From NCBI GenBank assembly GCA_023450935.1, contig JAEXGH010000016.1, forward strand, positions 62,001 through 126,000: a stretch of 64,000 bases of DNA. The letters run 5' to 3'. The notes below the pieces were generated by a model. That model had not been told where the DNA came from. It did no database searches and saw nothing but the letters and a program-made list of their open reading frames with translations. The stretch is from Verrucomicrobiota bacterium. GTDB lineage: Bacteria; Verrucomicrobiota; Verrucomicrobiia; Opitutales; Intestinicryptomonadaceae. Position numbers and translations under genes: made by a program. Below, one piece after another: positions 46,023-53,173 of the stretch; the first letter of the stretch is position 1; every line of letters begins with the position of its first letter.

Positions 46023-46370
46023 TCAGTAAGTGCGAGAATATTCTTTTCCCCCAGCCCTCTTCAACGTAATAGTGCCGCCCTCGCCCTTCATCACAATGTC
46101 GTCATATTTCTCTCCGTCCACGGGAATCGCGGGCTGAATCAGCCTTTCCTGCAGCAACGCCTTGTAGCTTACCTGCGACACGTCTTTTTCCAACATATAC
46201 TTATTGCCCGCCGCAATTATCAAACCCAGCTGCGCCCCAATCATATCCTCCCTGACCTTCTCCTTGACCCTCATCGACGCCGGCACAAATGCCGCCGCCA
46301 ACAGACCGATAATTGCCAGAAACAATACAACTTCCAAGATTGAAAACGCCGCGGAATTTCTCTTTTTCAT
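46023..46370 (-). CDS. Prepilin-like (type II secretion / type IV pilin-like) protein
   Basis: 115 residues from MKKRNSAAFSILEVV. The class III signal is basic KKRNS, processing site A8-F9 (alanine where glycine is usual), glutamate at +5 (E13), then a hydrophobic helix VVLFLAIIGLLAAAFVPA. The C-terminal domain is small. No pilus or secretion genes are nearby, so it may be used by machinery encoded elsewhere. Divergent from ndk. Confidence 0.8.
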   Translation of the reverse strand: MKKRNSAAFSILEVVLFLAIIGLLAAAFVPASMRVKEKVREDMIGAQLGLIIAAGNKYMLEKDVSQVSYKALLQERLIQPAIPVDGEKYDDIVMKGEGGTITLKRAGGKEYSRTY

Positions 46371-46465
46371 ACCGATATAAAAGGACATATCTGGACGCAA
46401 TGCAACGAAAATATGTCTAAAAATGTGTTGAACGGACGCGTTTAAATTTTATATAACGAGCCACA

Positions 46466-46885
46466 ATGGAAGAAGAAACCTTTATCATTCTCAAACCCGA
46501 CTGCATGGAGAAAAACCTGCTTTGCGAAGTTCTGGGCAGATTCCTCCGCGCGGGGCTGGAAATAATAGCCTGTAAAATGACGAGACTCGACGACTCCATT
46601 TTGCGCGAACACTACGCGCACATAGTCGATAAACCGTATTACCCGCCGCTTGTGAAATTCATGAAGCGCAAACCCGTTGTCATGGCGGTGCTCAGGGGCG
46701 ACAACGCCGTATCGCGCGTTCGCAAACTGCTGGGCTGCACAAATTCGCTTGACGCGCCCGCGGGCACAATACGCGGCGACTTCGGTTTGGACACGCGCGA
46801 AAATATCGCCCACGCCTCCGACAGCGCAGAAAATGCACAGGCCGAAATAGCGCGCTTTTTCGGCTCGGAAGAAATTTTCAGATGA
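46466..46885 (+). CDS. ndk: Nucleoside diphosphate kinase
   Basis: Transfers the gamma phosphate between nucleoside triphosphates and diphosphates. 139 residues, normal. FIILKPDCMEKNL at the start (usual TLAIIKPDAV), and the phospho-histidine motif ENIAHASDS corresponds to the conserved NxxHxSDS. The stop overlaps the rsmG start by ATGA, so both are translated from one message. Confidence 0.94.
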   Translation: MEEETFIILKPDCMEKNLLCEVLGRFLRAGLEIIACKMTRLDDSILREHYAHIVDKPYYPPLVKFMKRKPVVMAVLRGDNAVSRVRKLLGCTNSLDAPAGTIRGDFGLDTRENIAHASDSAENAQAEIARFFGSEEIFR

Positions 46886-47520
46886 CCCCGTATGAAAAGT
46901 TCGATTTCCCCAAAGGGACAATCGAAAAGCTAAACCACTATGCATCGCTGCTGCGCGAAGCAAACGCGAAAGTAAACCTGCTTTCGCGCAAGGATATGGA
47001 CGCGGTCGAATACAGACACATAGCCTTTTGCGCGTCGATTGGCGAATTTTTTCGCCCCGCCGCGGGCGCGAAGATTGCCGATGTGGGCACGGGCGGAGGG
47101 CTTCCCGGGGTTGTGGAGGCCATTTTGTTTCCGCAGGCACAAGTGTTTATGTTCGACGGCGTGGGGAAGAAAATCAGAATGATTAACGAATTCATCGCGG
47201 AGCTGAAGCTCGAAAACGCCGCCGCGCTCAACGTGCGCATAGAGGAGTTCAAAGACAGTTTCGACTACGCCACGGGGCGTTCGGTATGCGCGCTGCCGCT
47301 GTTTTTTTCGTTCGTAAAAAAACGCCTAAAACACGGGGCAAAGGGGAATCTGCCCTGCGGGGTAGTGTATTTCAAGGGCGGCGAACTCGAACCCGAGCTT
47401 GTTGCAAAAAAAATCCTCCCCGACGCCGAATTCGACATTCAAAAGTTTTTCGGCGACCCCAACTACGAGGGCAAACGCATAGTCTGCTTCTCCACCAAAA
47501 AAGTTTTGGCGGCGTTGTAA
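46882..47520 (+). CDS. rsmG: 16S rRNA (guanine-527-N7) methyltransferase
   Basis: Methylates G527 in the 530 loop of 16S rRNA. 212 residues, normal. LREANAKVNLLSRKDMDAV, the SAM site IADVGTGGGLPGV, and VFMFDGVGKKIRMINEF are in family order; the usual arginine block VTARAVA is replaced by YATGRSVCALP. Coupled to ndk by a four-base overlap; proS follows after 60 bases. Confidence 0.92.
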   Translation: MTPYEKFDFPKGTIEKLNHYASLLREANAKVNLLSRKDMDAVEYRHIAFCASIGEFFRPAAGAKIADVGTGGGLPGVVEAILFPQAQVFMFDGVGKKIRMINEFIAELKLENAAALNVRIEEFKDSFDYATGRSVCALPLFFSFVKKRLKHGAKGNLPCGVVYFKGGELEPELVAKKILPDAEFDIQKFFGDPNYEGKRIVCFSTKKVLAAL

Positions 47521-47580
47521 TTGGCTTGAAAGCGCGCCGTCAAAGTAGAATCATACGGAAAATTTAAACTTCTAAAAACA

Positions 47581-49098
47581 ATGGCAAAAGAAAAACGCAC
47601 AGCAATAGAACCCACAAGACAGCAGGACTATCCCGAGTGGTATCAGCAGGTAATCAGAGCCGCCGATTTGGCGGAGAACAGTCCCGTCCGCGGCTGCATG
47701 GTGATAAAGCCGTGGGGTTATTCGCTCTGGGAAAACATTCAGGCGTCGCTCGACAAAATGTTCAAAGACACGGGACACACAAACGCCTACTTTCCGCTGT
47801 TCATTCCCGTAAGCTATCTCGAAAAGGAGGCGGAACACGTGGAGGGCTTCGCGAAGGAATGCGCCGTCGTAACGCACTCGCGCTTGGAGCTTAACGACGA
47901 AGGCAAGCTCGTGCCAGCTTCGCCCCTCGACGAACCGCTCATCGTCCGCCCCACCTCAGAAACAATTATCGGCGAGATGTATTCGCGCTGGGTGCAGTCA
48001 TACCGAGACTTGCCAATTCTCGTCAACCAATGGGCGAATGTAGTCCGCTGGGAAATGAGAACCCGACTGTTCCTGCGAACCGCCGAATTCCTCTGGCAGG
48101 AGGGGCATACTGCGCACGCCACGCGCGCGGAAGCCGAAGAGGAAACGCAAAAAATGCTGCGCGTCTACGAGGATTTCGCCGTAAACTACATGGCAATGCC
48201 CGTTATTTGCGGCCGCAAAACAGAGGGCGAAAAATTCCCCGGAGCGGTCAATACCTACTGCATAGAGGCCATGATGCAGGACAGAAAAGCCCTGCAGGCG
48301 GGGACGTCGCACTTCCTCGGACAGAATTTCGCAAAGGCAAGCAACATAAAATACCTCTCGGAAGCGGGCAAAGAGGAATACGCCTGGACGACCAGCTGGG
48401 GCGTCTCGACGCGCCTAATCGGCGGCATGATTATGACCCACTCCGACGACAACGGGCTTGTCCTCCCCCCGAAGCTCGCCCCGCTGCACGTCGTAATTCT
48501 GCCCATTCTCCACAAGGAGGAGGAAAAGGCGAACGTGCTTGCCTACTGCGAAAAACTCAAGGACGAAATCTCTCAAGTAAAATTCGCAGGCAAAGACGTC
48601 CGCGTCCAAATCGACACGCGCGACCTGCGCGGCGGCGAAAAGACTTGGAGCTGGATTAAAAAGGGAGTCCCGCTCAGAATCGAAGTCGGTCCGCGCGACA
48701 TCGCAAACGCCGCGCTCTTCGTTGCCCGCCGCGACAACGACGAAAAGAAATCGGTCGCCCGCGCGGAATTTGTCGCGACCCTCGCCGACACTCTCCAAAG
48801 CATTCAGGACAACCTCCTCGCCCGCGCGACGCAATACCGCGACGCCAACACTGTAGAAATCTCCTCAAAGGACGACTTCTACAAGTATTTCACTCCGCAA
48901 AACGAGAAAAAGCCCGAAATCCACGGCGGTTTCGCGATTGCCGACTATGACGGAAGCGAAGAAGTAGAAGACATGCTCCGCAAGGACCTCAAGGTTACCG
49001 TAAGGTGCATTCCCCTCGAAGGCGGCGAGCCCAAAGGCAACTGCATCTTCACGGGCAAACCCGCCAAGTATCGCGCAATATTCGCAAAATCCTACTAA
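47581..49098 (+). CDS. proS: Proline--tRNA ligase, eukaryote/archaeon-like type
   Basis: Class II synthetase, 505 residues. DLAENSPVRGCMVIKPWGYSLWE and PTSETIIGEMYSRWVQSYRDLPIL (motif 2 region) are the short ProRS type without the bacterial editing insertion. RTRLFLRTAEFLWQEGHTAHAT is motif 2, the C-terminal anticodon and zinc-like domains follow and end in KYRAIFAKSY. The TAA stop touches the first base of a family C repeat. Confidence 0.95.
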   Translation: MAKEKRTAIEPTRQQDYPEWYQQVIRAADLAENSPVRGCMVIKPWGYSLWENIQASLDKMFKDTGHTNAYFPLFIPVSYLEKEAEHVEGFAKECAVVTHSRLELNDEGKLVPASPLDEPLIVRPTSETIIGEMYSRWVQSYRDLPILVNQWANVVRWEMRTRLFLRTAEFLWQEGHTAHATRAEAEEETQKMLRVYEDFAVNYMAMPVICGRKTEGEKFPGAVNTYCIEAMMQDRKALQAGTSHFLGQNFAKASNIKYLSEAGKEEYAWTTSWGVSTRLIGGMIMTHSDDNGLVLPPKLAPLHVVILPILHKEEEKANVLAYCEKLKDEISQVKFAGKDVRVQIDTRDLRGGEKTWSWIKKGVPLRIEVGPRDIANAALFVARRDNDEKKSVARAEFVATLADTLQSIQDNLLARATQYRDANTVEISSKDDFYKYFTPQNEKKPEIHGGFAIADYDGSEEVEDMLRKDLKVTVRCIPLEGGEPKGNCIFTGKPAKYRAIFAKSY

Positions 49099-49230
49099 CA
49101 AGGGGCGCAAGGGGCGAAGCCCCTTGACCTGAACGTTCGTAGAACGTTCACTGTATTATTCGGCGCGGTTGAACACCGCGCCTTTTCTGTTTGTATGCGC
49201 ATTGCTTCGCAATGGCTTGGGAATTCTAAG
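49099..49230 (+). repeat. Family C composite hairpin element, copy C3
   Basis: Starts on the base after the proS stop; the AAGGGGCG head is doubled. Hairpin X GAACGTTC-GTA-GAACGTTC (49131-49149), hairpin Z GGCGCGGT/ACCGCGCC (49162-49182), conserved CCTTTTCTGTTT, hairpin Y ATTGC-TTC-GCAAT (49201-49213), end AATTCTAAG. X, Y and Z differ from C2 in sequence but all still pair. Confidence 0.8.
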
Positions 49231-49245
49231 TTGAAAAACTTTTCG

Positions 49246-49423
49246 GGCGAAGCCCCTTGACCTGAACGTTCGCAGAACGTTCGCTGTGTTATTCGGCGTT
49301 TCTTAAATGACTGTTAAAGGCGTATTGGATTTAAGCCAATCGCCGCCACTTACAAACATGTAAAAAACGCCTTTTCTGTTTATATCCGCATTGAACAAAG
49401 TTCAATGGCTTGAATATTCTAAG
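49246..49423 (+). repeat. Family C composite hairpin element, copy C4 with nested family A repeat
   Basis: Hairpin X GAACGTTC-GCA-GAACGTTC (49264-49282). Stem Z pairs GGCGTTT (49295-49301) with AAACGCC (49365-49371) and encloses a complete family A copy (49316-49350, inner arms ATTGG/CCAAT). Then CCTTTTCTGTTTATATCCGC and hairpin Y ATTGAAC-AAA-GTTCAAT (49390-49406). Same layout as C1, inverted there. Confidence 0.8.
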
Positions 49424-49432
49424 CCGAAAAGT

Positions 49433-49665
49433 TTTTCGGGCGAAGCCCCTTGACCCGCAGGGCGGGTTTCCATAGACGTGCACCGACGTTTTTTGTATGT
49501 TGTGAAGAGGCGCAAATTGGCTAAAGCCAATGTTGCTTTACTTTAATCGAAGAACAAAGGCACATCGGCTGCGCCGATTGCCGCCACTTTCGGAAACATA
49601 AAAAATAAAAGACTTAAACCAGAAGACAAAGCGGAATTGAATTTCATTCAATCCCGCGCCGCTTT
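49433..49665. repeat. Repeat island: D-type head and three family A copies
   Basis: 49433-49483 repeats the head CGGGCGAAGCCCCTTGACC with CCGC-AGG-GCGG and TTTCCATAGACGTGCAC. Family A copies: 49506-49540 (ATTGGC-TAAA-GCCAAT), 49556-49590 (ATCGGC-TGC-GCCGAT), 49628-49665 (ATTGAAT-TTC-ATTCAAT). No coding sequence is seen. Confidence 0.7.
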
Positions 49666-49874
49666 AAGTTTAAAAGCGTGAGGCTCGAGGCAGGACTTGT
49701 GTTTGTGAGTGGAGGGATAGTGCTTGAGCACAGACCTCCCGAACAAACCAAGTGATGCCCGAGAGCGTTTGCTTCGACGAATTTATAAAAACAAAAGGCG
49801 AAACAAAGTTTCGCCTTATCAATAAAAAATAAACTCGTCGTCGAAGCAAACGCGTCCTCGCGCTTTTAAAACTT
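49666..49874. repeat. Family B-like 209-base nested palindrome (B4)
   Basis: Outer stem 49666-49683 with 49856-49874 (AAGTTTAAAAGCGTGAGG against CCTCGCGCTTTTAAAACTT). It encloses hairpin 49684-49765 (CTCGAGGCA ... TGCCCGAG, inner GTTTGT/ACAAAC and GGAGGG/CCTCCC) and, beside it, a stem of 15 perfect pairs 49766-49780 with 49838-49852, which caps a terminator-like hairpin AAGGCGAAAC-AAA-GTTTCGCCTT (49795-49817). It lies 36 bases before the start of the response regulator gene. Confidence 0.75.
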
Positions 49875-49909
49875 GACCGAATGGGGGGGAATGGCGATAT
49901 ATTGAAGAT

Positions 49910-51115
49910 ATGTCGTTAAAAGAGAGTCAGACGTCGCCGTTGCAGCCGTCTTTGCCTACCAGAGTAAGGGTTTTGCTGGTGGACGACCAGCCTATTATAG
50001 CGGAGGCAATTCGGCGAATGCTCGAGGGGGAAAAAGACGTGTCGTTTTTCTACTGTCAAAATCCGCTTGAGGCGTTGAAGACGGCGGCGGAAGTCAAGCC
50101 CACGGTTATCCTGCAAGACCTTGTCATGCCCGACGTGGACGGGCTGATGCTGGTAAAATACTTCAGGGCGAATTCGGCTACGAAAGACATGCCGCTTGTG
50201 GTGTTGTCGTCGAAAGAGGACGCCGACACGAAATACAGGGCATTCCAAAACGGCGCGAACGACTACATGGTGAAACTCCCCGACAAACTCGAGGTTATCG
50301 CGCGAATCCGATACCACTCGGCGGCGTATAACAACCTGTGCCAGAAAAATCTGGCAATGCGGAAATTGCAGGAGAGCCAAGCCGCGTTGAAACAGGAGCT
50401 TGAACAGGCTGAGCAGTATGTGGAAAATCTTCTGCCGAAAAAGCTCGACGACGACATCGTAAAAACCGACTGGATTTTCAAAAGCTCCAACGAACTCGGC
50501 GGCGATTGCTTCGGCTACAACAGAATGGACGCGGAAAACTTCTGCGTGTATTTGCTCGACGTGTGCGGGCACGGAGTTGGCGCGGCGTTGCTGTCGGTGT
50601 CGGTGGTGAACGTGCTGAGGTCTCAAAGCTTGCCCGGCGTCGATTTCAAGAAGCCCTCGCAGGTGCTTGGCGCGCTCAACAACGCGTTCGACATGGAGAA
50701 ACAAAACGACATGTATTTCACGCTTTGGTATGGCGTATACAACGCCGCCGAAAAAACGCTGATGTTTGCCTCGGGCGGGCACCCCCCCGCGATTCTCCTT
50801 TCGGCGGACGGCGCGGCGCGCGAACTCTCCACGGGCGGAATGATTATCGGCGGAATGCCCGATATGAAATTTTCGGAAAAAACTGTGGATACACGGCCGG
50901 GCGACAAACTCTACGTTTTCAGCGACGGCGTCTACGAAGTGGAAAACGCCGAAACGAAAAAAATGGAGGATTTCGACGACTTTAAGGCTCGCCTTGTGTC
51001 GAATACAGTCGCCGACGGGCAGAAGTTGCGCGGCATGTTCGAATACGCGGCGCAGCTGCAAAATTCGGAGCAGTTTAAGGACGACTACTCCATGTGCGAA
51101 ATCATCCTCAAATAA
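49910..51115 (+). CDS. Response regulator with PP2C/SpoIIE-type phosphatase output (RsbU-like)
   Basis: 401 residues. Receiver domain about 18-135: D25/D26, phospho-acceptor D70 in LQDLVMPDVDG, S100, K122. A coiled-coil linker (145-180) leads to a PP2C-like serine phosphatase domain (about 190-401) with metal-binding NELGGD (D199), LLDVCGHGVGAA (D217) and YVFSDGVYE. Such proteins dephosphorylate an anti-sigma antagonist in partner-switching systems. It is followed one base later by an anti-sigma-type kinase gene; no STAS antagonist gene is in the window. Confidence 0.9.
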   Translation: MSLKESQTSPLQPSLPTRVRVLLVDDQPIIAEAIRRMLEGEKDVSFFYCQNPLEALKTAAEVKPTVILQDLVMPDVDGLMLVKYFRANSATKDMPLVVLSSKEDADTKYRAFQNGANDYMVKLPDKLEVIARIRYHSAAYNNLCQKNLAMRKLQESQAALKQELEQAEQYVENLLPKKLDDDIVKTDWIFKSSNELGGDCFGYNRMDAENFCVYLLDVCGHGVGAALLSVSVVNVLRSQSLPGVDFKKPSQVLGALNNAFDMEKQNDMYFTLWYGVYNAAEKTLMFASGGHPPAILLSADGAARELSTGGMIIGGMPDMKFSEKTVDTRPGDKLYVFSDGVYEVENAETKKMEDFDDFKARLVSNTVADGQKLRGMFEYAAQLQNSEQFKDDYSMCEIILK

Positions 51116-51116
51116 G

Positions 51117-51533
51117 ATGAAAAAAATCTACGCGGCACAGCTGGACAAACTTTCCGAAATAGCCGAAGACATAGAAAACTTCGGCAGGGACAACCGCGTG
51201 CCCGAACGCGACGTGTTCGCGCTGAACCTCGCCGCCGACGAACTTTTCACGAACGCCGTCCAGCACGGCTATAAAATGGATTCGGCAAACAGCGTTGAAA
51301 TAGAAATTTCGCGCAACGGCGACGAAGTCGTGATGACGGTCTCCGACTCCGCCCCGCGCTTTAATCCGCTGGAGATGGGCGCGCCGCAGTCGCTTTCCTT
51401 CGGCGTTGAGGAGCGCGAAGTGGGCGGATTGGGGATATTTTTCGTGGTCAAAAAAATGGACTCCGTTTCCTACCGATACGCCGACGGCAAAAACAAATTA
51501 ACAATGGTAAAGAAACTAAATGGAAGCCGCTAA
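51117..51533 (+). CDS. RsbW-like ATP-binding anti-sigma/serine kinase
   Basis: 138 residues from MKKIYAAQLDKLSEI; the frame is open further upstream but overlaps the previous gene. HATPase_c-type fold: N-box LAADELFTNAVQHGY, G1-like VSDSAPRFNPLE, G2 GGLGIFFVVKKMDSV. This class binds a sigma factor or phosphorylates a STAS partner. Its pairing with the phosphatase just upstream indicates a partner-switch pair. The 3' end overlaps the oppD start by 14 bases, so it is translated together with the transporter genes. Confidence 0.85.
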   Translation: MKKIYAAQLDKLSEIAEDIENFGRDNRVPERDVFALNLAADELFTNAVQHGYKMDSANSVEIEISRNGDEVVMTVSDSAPRFNPLEMGAPQSLSFGVEEREVGGLGIFFVVKKMDSVSYRYADGKNKLTMVKKLNGSR

Positions 51534-52359
51534 AAACATAGTGGAAGTGCGCGGGCTGAAGATTTCGTTCGGCCAAACGCGCGCAGTAAAGGGCGTGGAT
51601 TTCTGCGTGGGCGAAAACGACTCGGTCGCGATTGTGGGCGAAAGCGGCTCGGGCAAAACGGTATCGGCGATGTCGCTTACAAGGCTTCTTCCGCCGCCGC
51701 CCGCGTGCGCGGTGGAGGGCGAAATCCTCTGCCGCGGCAAAGACGTAAACGCGATGTCGGCGCGCGAACTCCGCAAAATAAGGGGACGCGAAATTGCCTA
51801 CATTTTTCAGGAGCCGTCAACTTCGCTAAACCCCGTGTTTACTGTGGGCTACCAGATAGCGGAGGCGGTAAAGCTGCATTTTCCCGAAGAGAAAAACGTG
51901 CGCGCGGCGGTGGTTCGCTCGCTTGCGCAGGTCGGCATACGCGATCCCGAAACGCGCTACGACAGCTACCCTCACGAGCTTTCGGGCGGCATGCAGCAAC
52001 GCGTTATGATTGCTATGGCACTGGCGTGCAGGCCGTCGCTGCTTGTCGCCGACGAACCCACAACCGCGCTCGACGTCACCATTCAGAAGCAGATAATAGA
52101 GCTGCTGAAAACAATCAGAAAGGAAACGGGAATGTCGCTTTTGCTTATCACGCACAATTTCGGGATAATCTCGGAGCTGTGCCGAAACGTCATAGTGATG
52201 TTCAGGGGCGAAATTGTCGAGCGCGGCAGTTGCGCCGACGTTCTGAAAAACCCGCATCACCCCTACACAAAGGCGTTGATAAAGTGCATTCCACGCCTGA
52301 ACAACAAATCGCAAAAACTCGAACCCATAAACTATGACTGGCTCGAACAAAAAATCTGA
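51520..52359 (+). CDS. oppD: Oligopeptide/dipeptide ABC transporter ATP-binding protein (OppD-like)
   Basis: 279 residues, shorter than the usual 320-340 because the C-terminal extension is brief. Walker A GESGSGKT (40-47), Q-loop FQEPSTSLNPVF, signature LSGGMQQRV, Walker B LLVADEPTTALDV and the switch histidine ITHNF are present; HHPYTKALIKCIPRLNN marks the Opp/Dpp subfamily. First transporter gene, overlapping its neighbours on both sides (14 and 26 bases). Confidence 0.93.
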   Translation: MEAAKNIVEVRGLKISFGQTRAVKGVDFCVGENDSVAIVGESGSGKTVSAMSLTRLLPPPPACAVEGEILCRGKDVNAMSARELRKIRGREIAYIFQEPSTSLNPVFTVGYQIAEAVKLHFPEEKNVRAAVVRSLAQVGIRDPETRYDSYPHELSGGMQQRVMIAMALACRPSLLVADEPTTALDVTIQKQIIELLKTIRKETGMSLLLITHNFGIISELCRNVIVMFRGEIVERGSCADVLKNPHHPYTKALIKCIPRLNNKSQKLEPINYDWLEQKI

Positions 52360-53173
52360 CGTCCCCGCGCGTTGCGGCTGCGCGCAAACGCCGCTTCTGC
52401 GCGTGGAGAACCTAACGGTGTCCTACCCCGTTGCGGGCGGTCTTTTCGGGCGCGGGAAAAAACTTTTCAACGCGGTCGATTCCGTTTCGTTTTGCATAAA
52501 CAGGGGCGAAATTGCGGGGCTTGTGGGCGAAAGCGGCTCGGGCAAGACAACTACGGGGAGGGCAATAATAAGGCTTGCGCCCGTGGCGTCGGGGAAAATT
52601 TTCTACGCAGATACTGAGCTTACATCGCTTTCGCAAAAACAGTTCAAGCCGTTTAGGAAGAAAATCCAGATGATTTTCCAAGACCCGTTCAATTCGCTTA
52701 ATCCGCGCATGAGCGTGCTCAAAATCGTCTCCGAACCGCTCGATATCCACTTCCCCGAAATGACGTCTGCGCAAAAGCGCGACCGCGCCGCGCAGCTGAT
52801 GGATACCGTCGGTCTTAACCCCGACTTTCTCTCGCGCTATCCGCACGAATTTTCGGGCGGACAGAGACAGCGTATCGGCATAGCGCGCGCGCTGGCCGTA
52901 GAACCCGAATTCCTAATCTGCGACGAACCCGTAAGCGCGCTCGACGTTTCCGTTCAGGCGCAAATAATAAACCTGCTCGAGCGCCTGCGCAGGGAATTCG
53001 GCATTGCAATGCTGTTTGTCGCGCACGACATCGCCGTTGTGGAATATTTAAGCGACAGAATTTTCGTGATGACAAACGGGAAAATAGTCGAACAGGGAGA
53101 CGCCGAAGAAATATGCGCGCGCCCGCGACACCCATACACACAAAAACTCATCGACGCCGTGCCGAAGTTCTGA
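52334..53173 (+). CDS. oppF: Oligopeptide/dipeptide ABC transporter ATP-binding protein (OppF-like)
   Basis: 279 residues. Walker A GESGSGKTT, Q-loop FQDPFNSLNPRM, signature FSGGQRQRI, Walker B LICDEPVSALDV, switch AHDIAVV; RHPYTQKLIDAVPKF at the C-terminus. Partner of OppD in the heterodimeric ATPase. It overlaps oppD by 26 bases and its stop overlaps the start of the binding-protein gene by one base. Confidence 0.93.
   Translation: MTGSNKKSDVPARCGCAQTPLLRVENLTVSYPVAGGLFGRGKKLFNAVDSVSFCINRGEIAGLVGESGSGKTTTGRAIIRLAPVASGKIFYADTELTSLSQKQFKPFRKKIQMIFQDPFNSLNPRMSVLKIVSEPLDIHFPEMTSAQKRDRAAQLMDTVGLNPDFLSRYPHEFSGGQRQRIGIARALAVEPEFLICDEPVSALDVSVQAQIINLLERLRREFGIAMLFVAHDIAVVEYLSDRIFVMTNGKIVEQGDAEEICARPRHPYTQKLIDAVPKF

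Noticed and set aside
49099..49874. CRISPR array
   Set aside because: Repeats are palindromic and of several kinds, with no constant-length unique spacers and no cas genes.
49099..49874. Integron cassette array with attC sites
   Set aside because: No GTTRRRY / RYYYAAC core sites, no integrase and no cassette genes between the hairpins.
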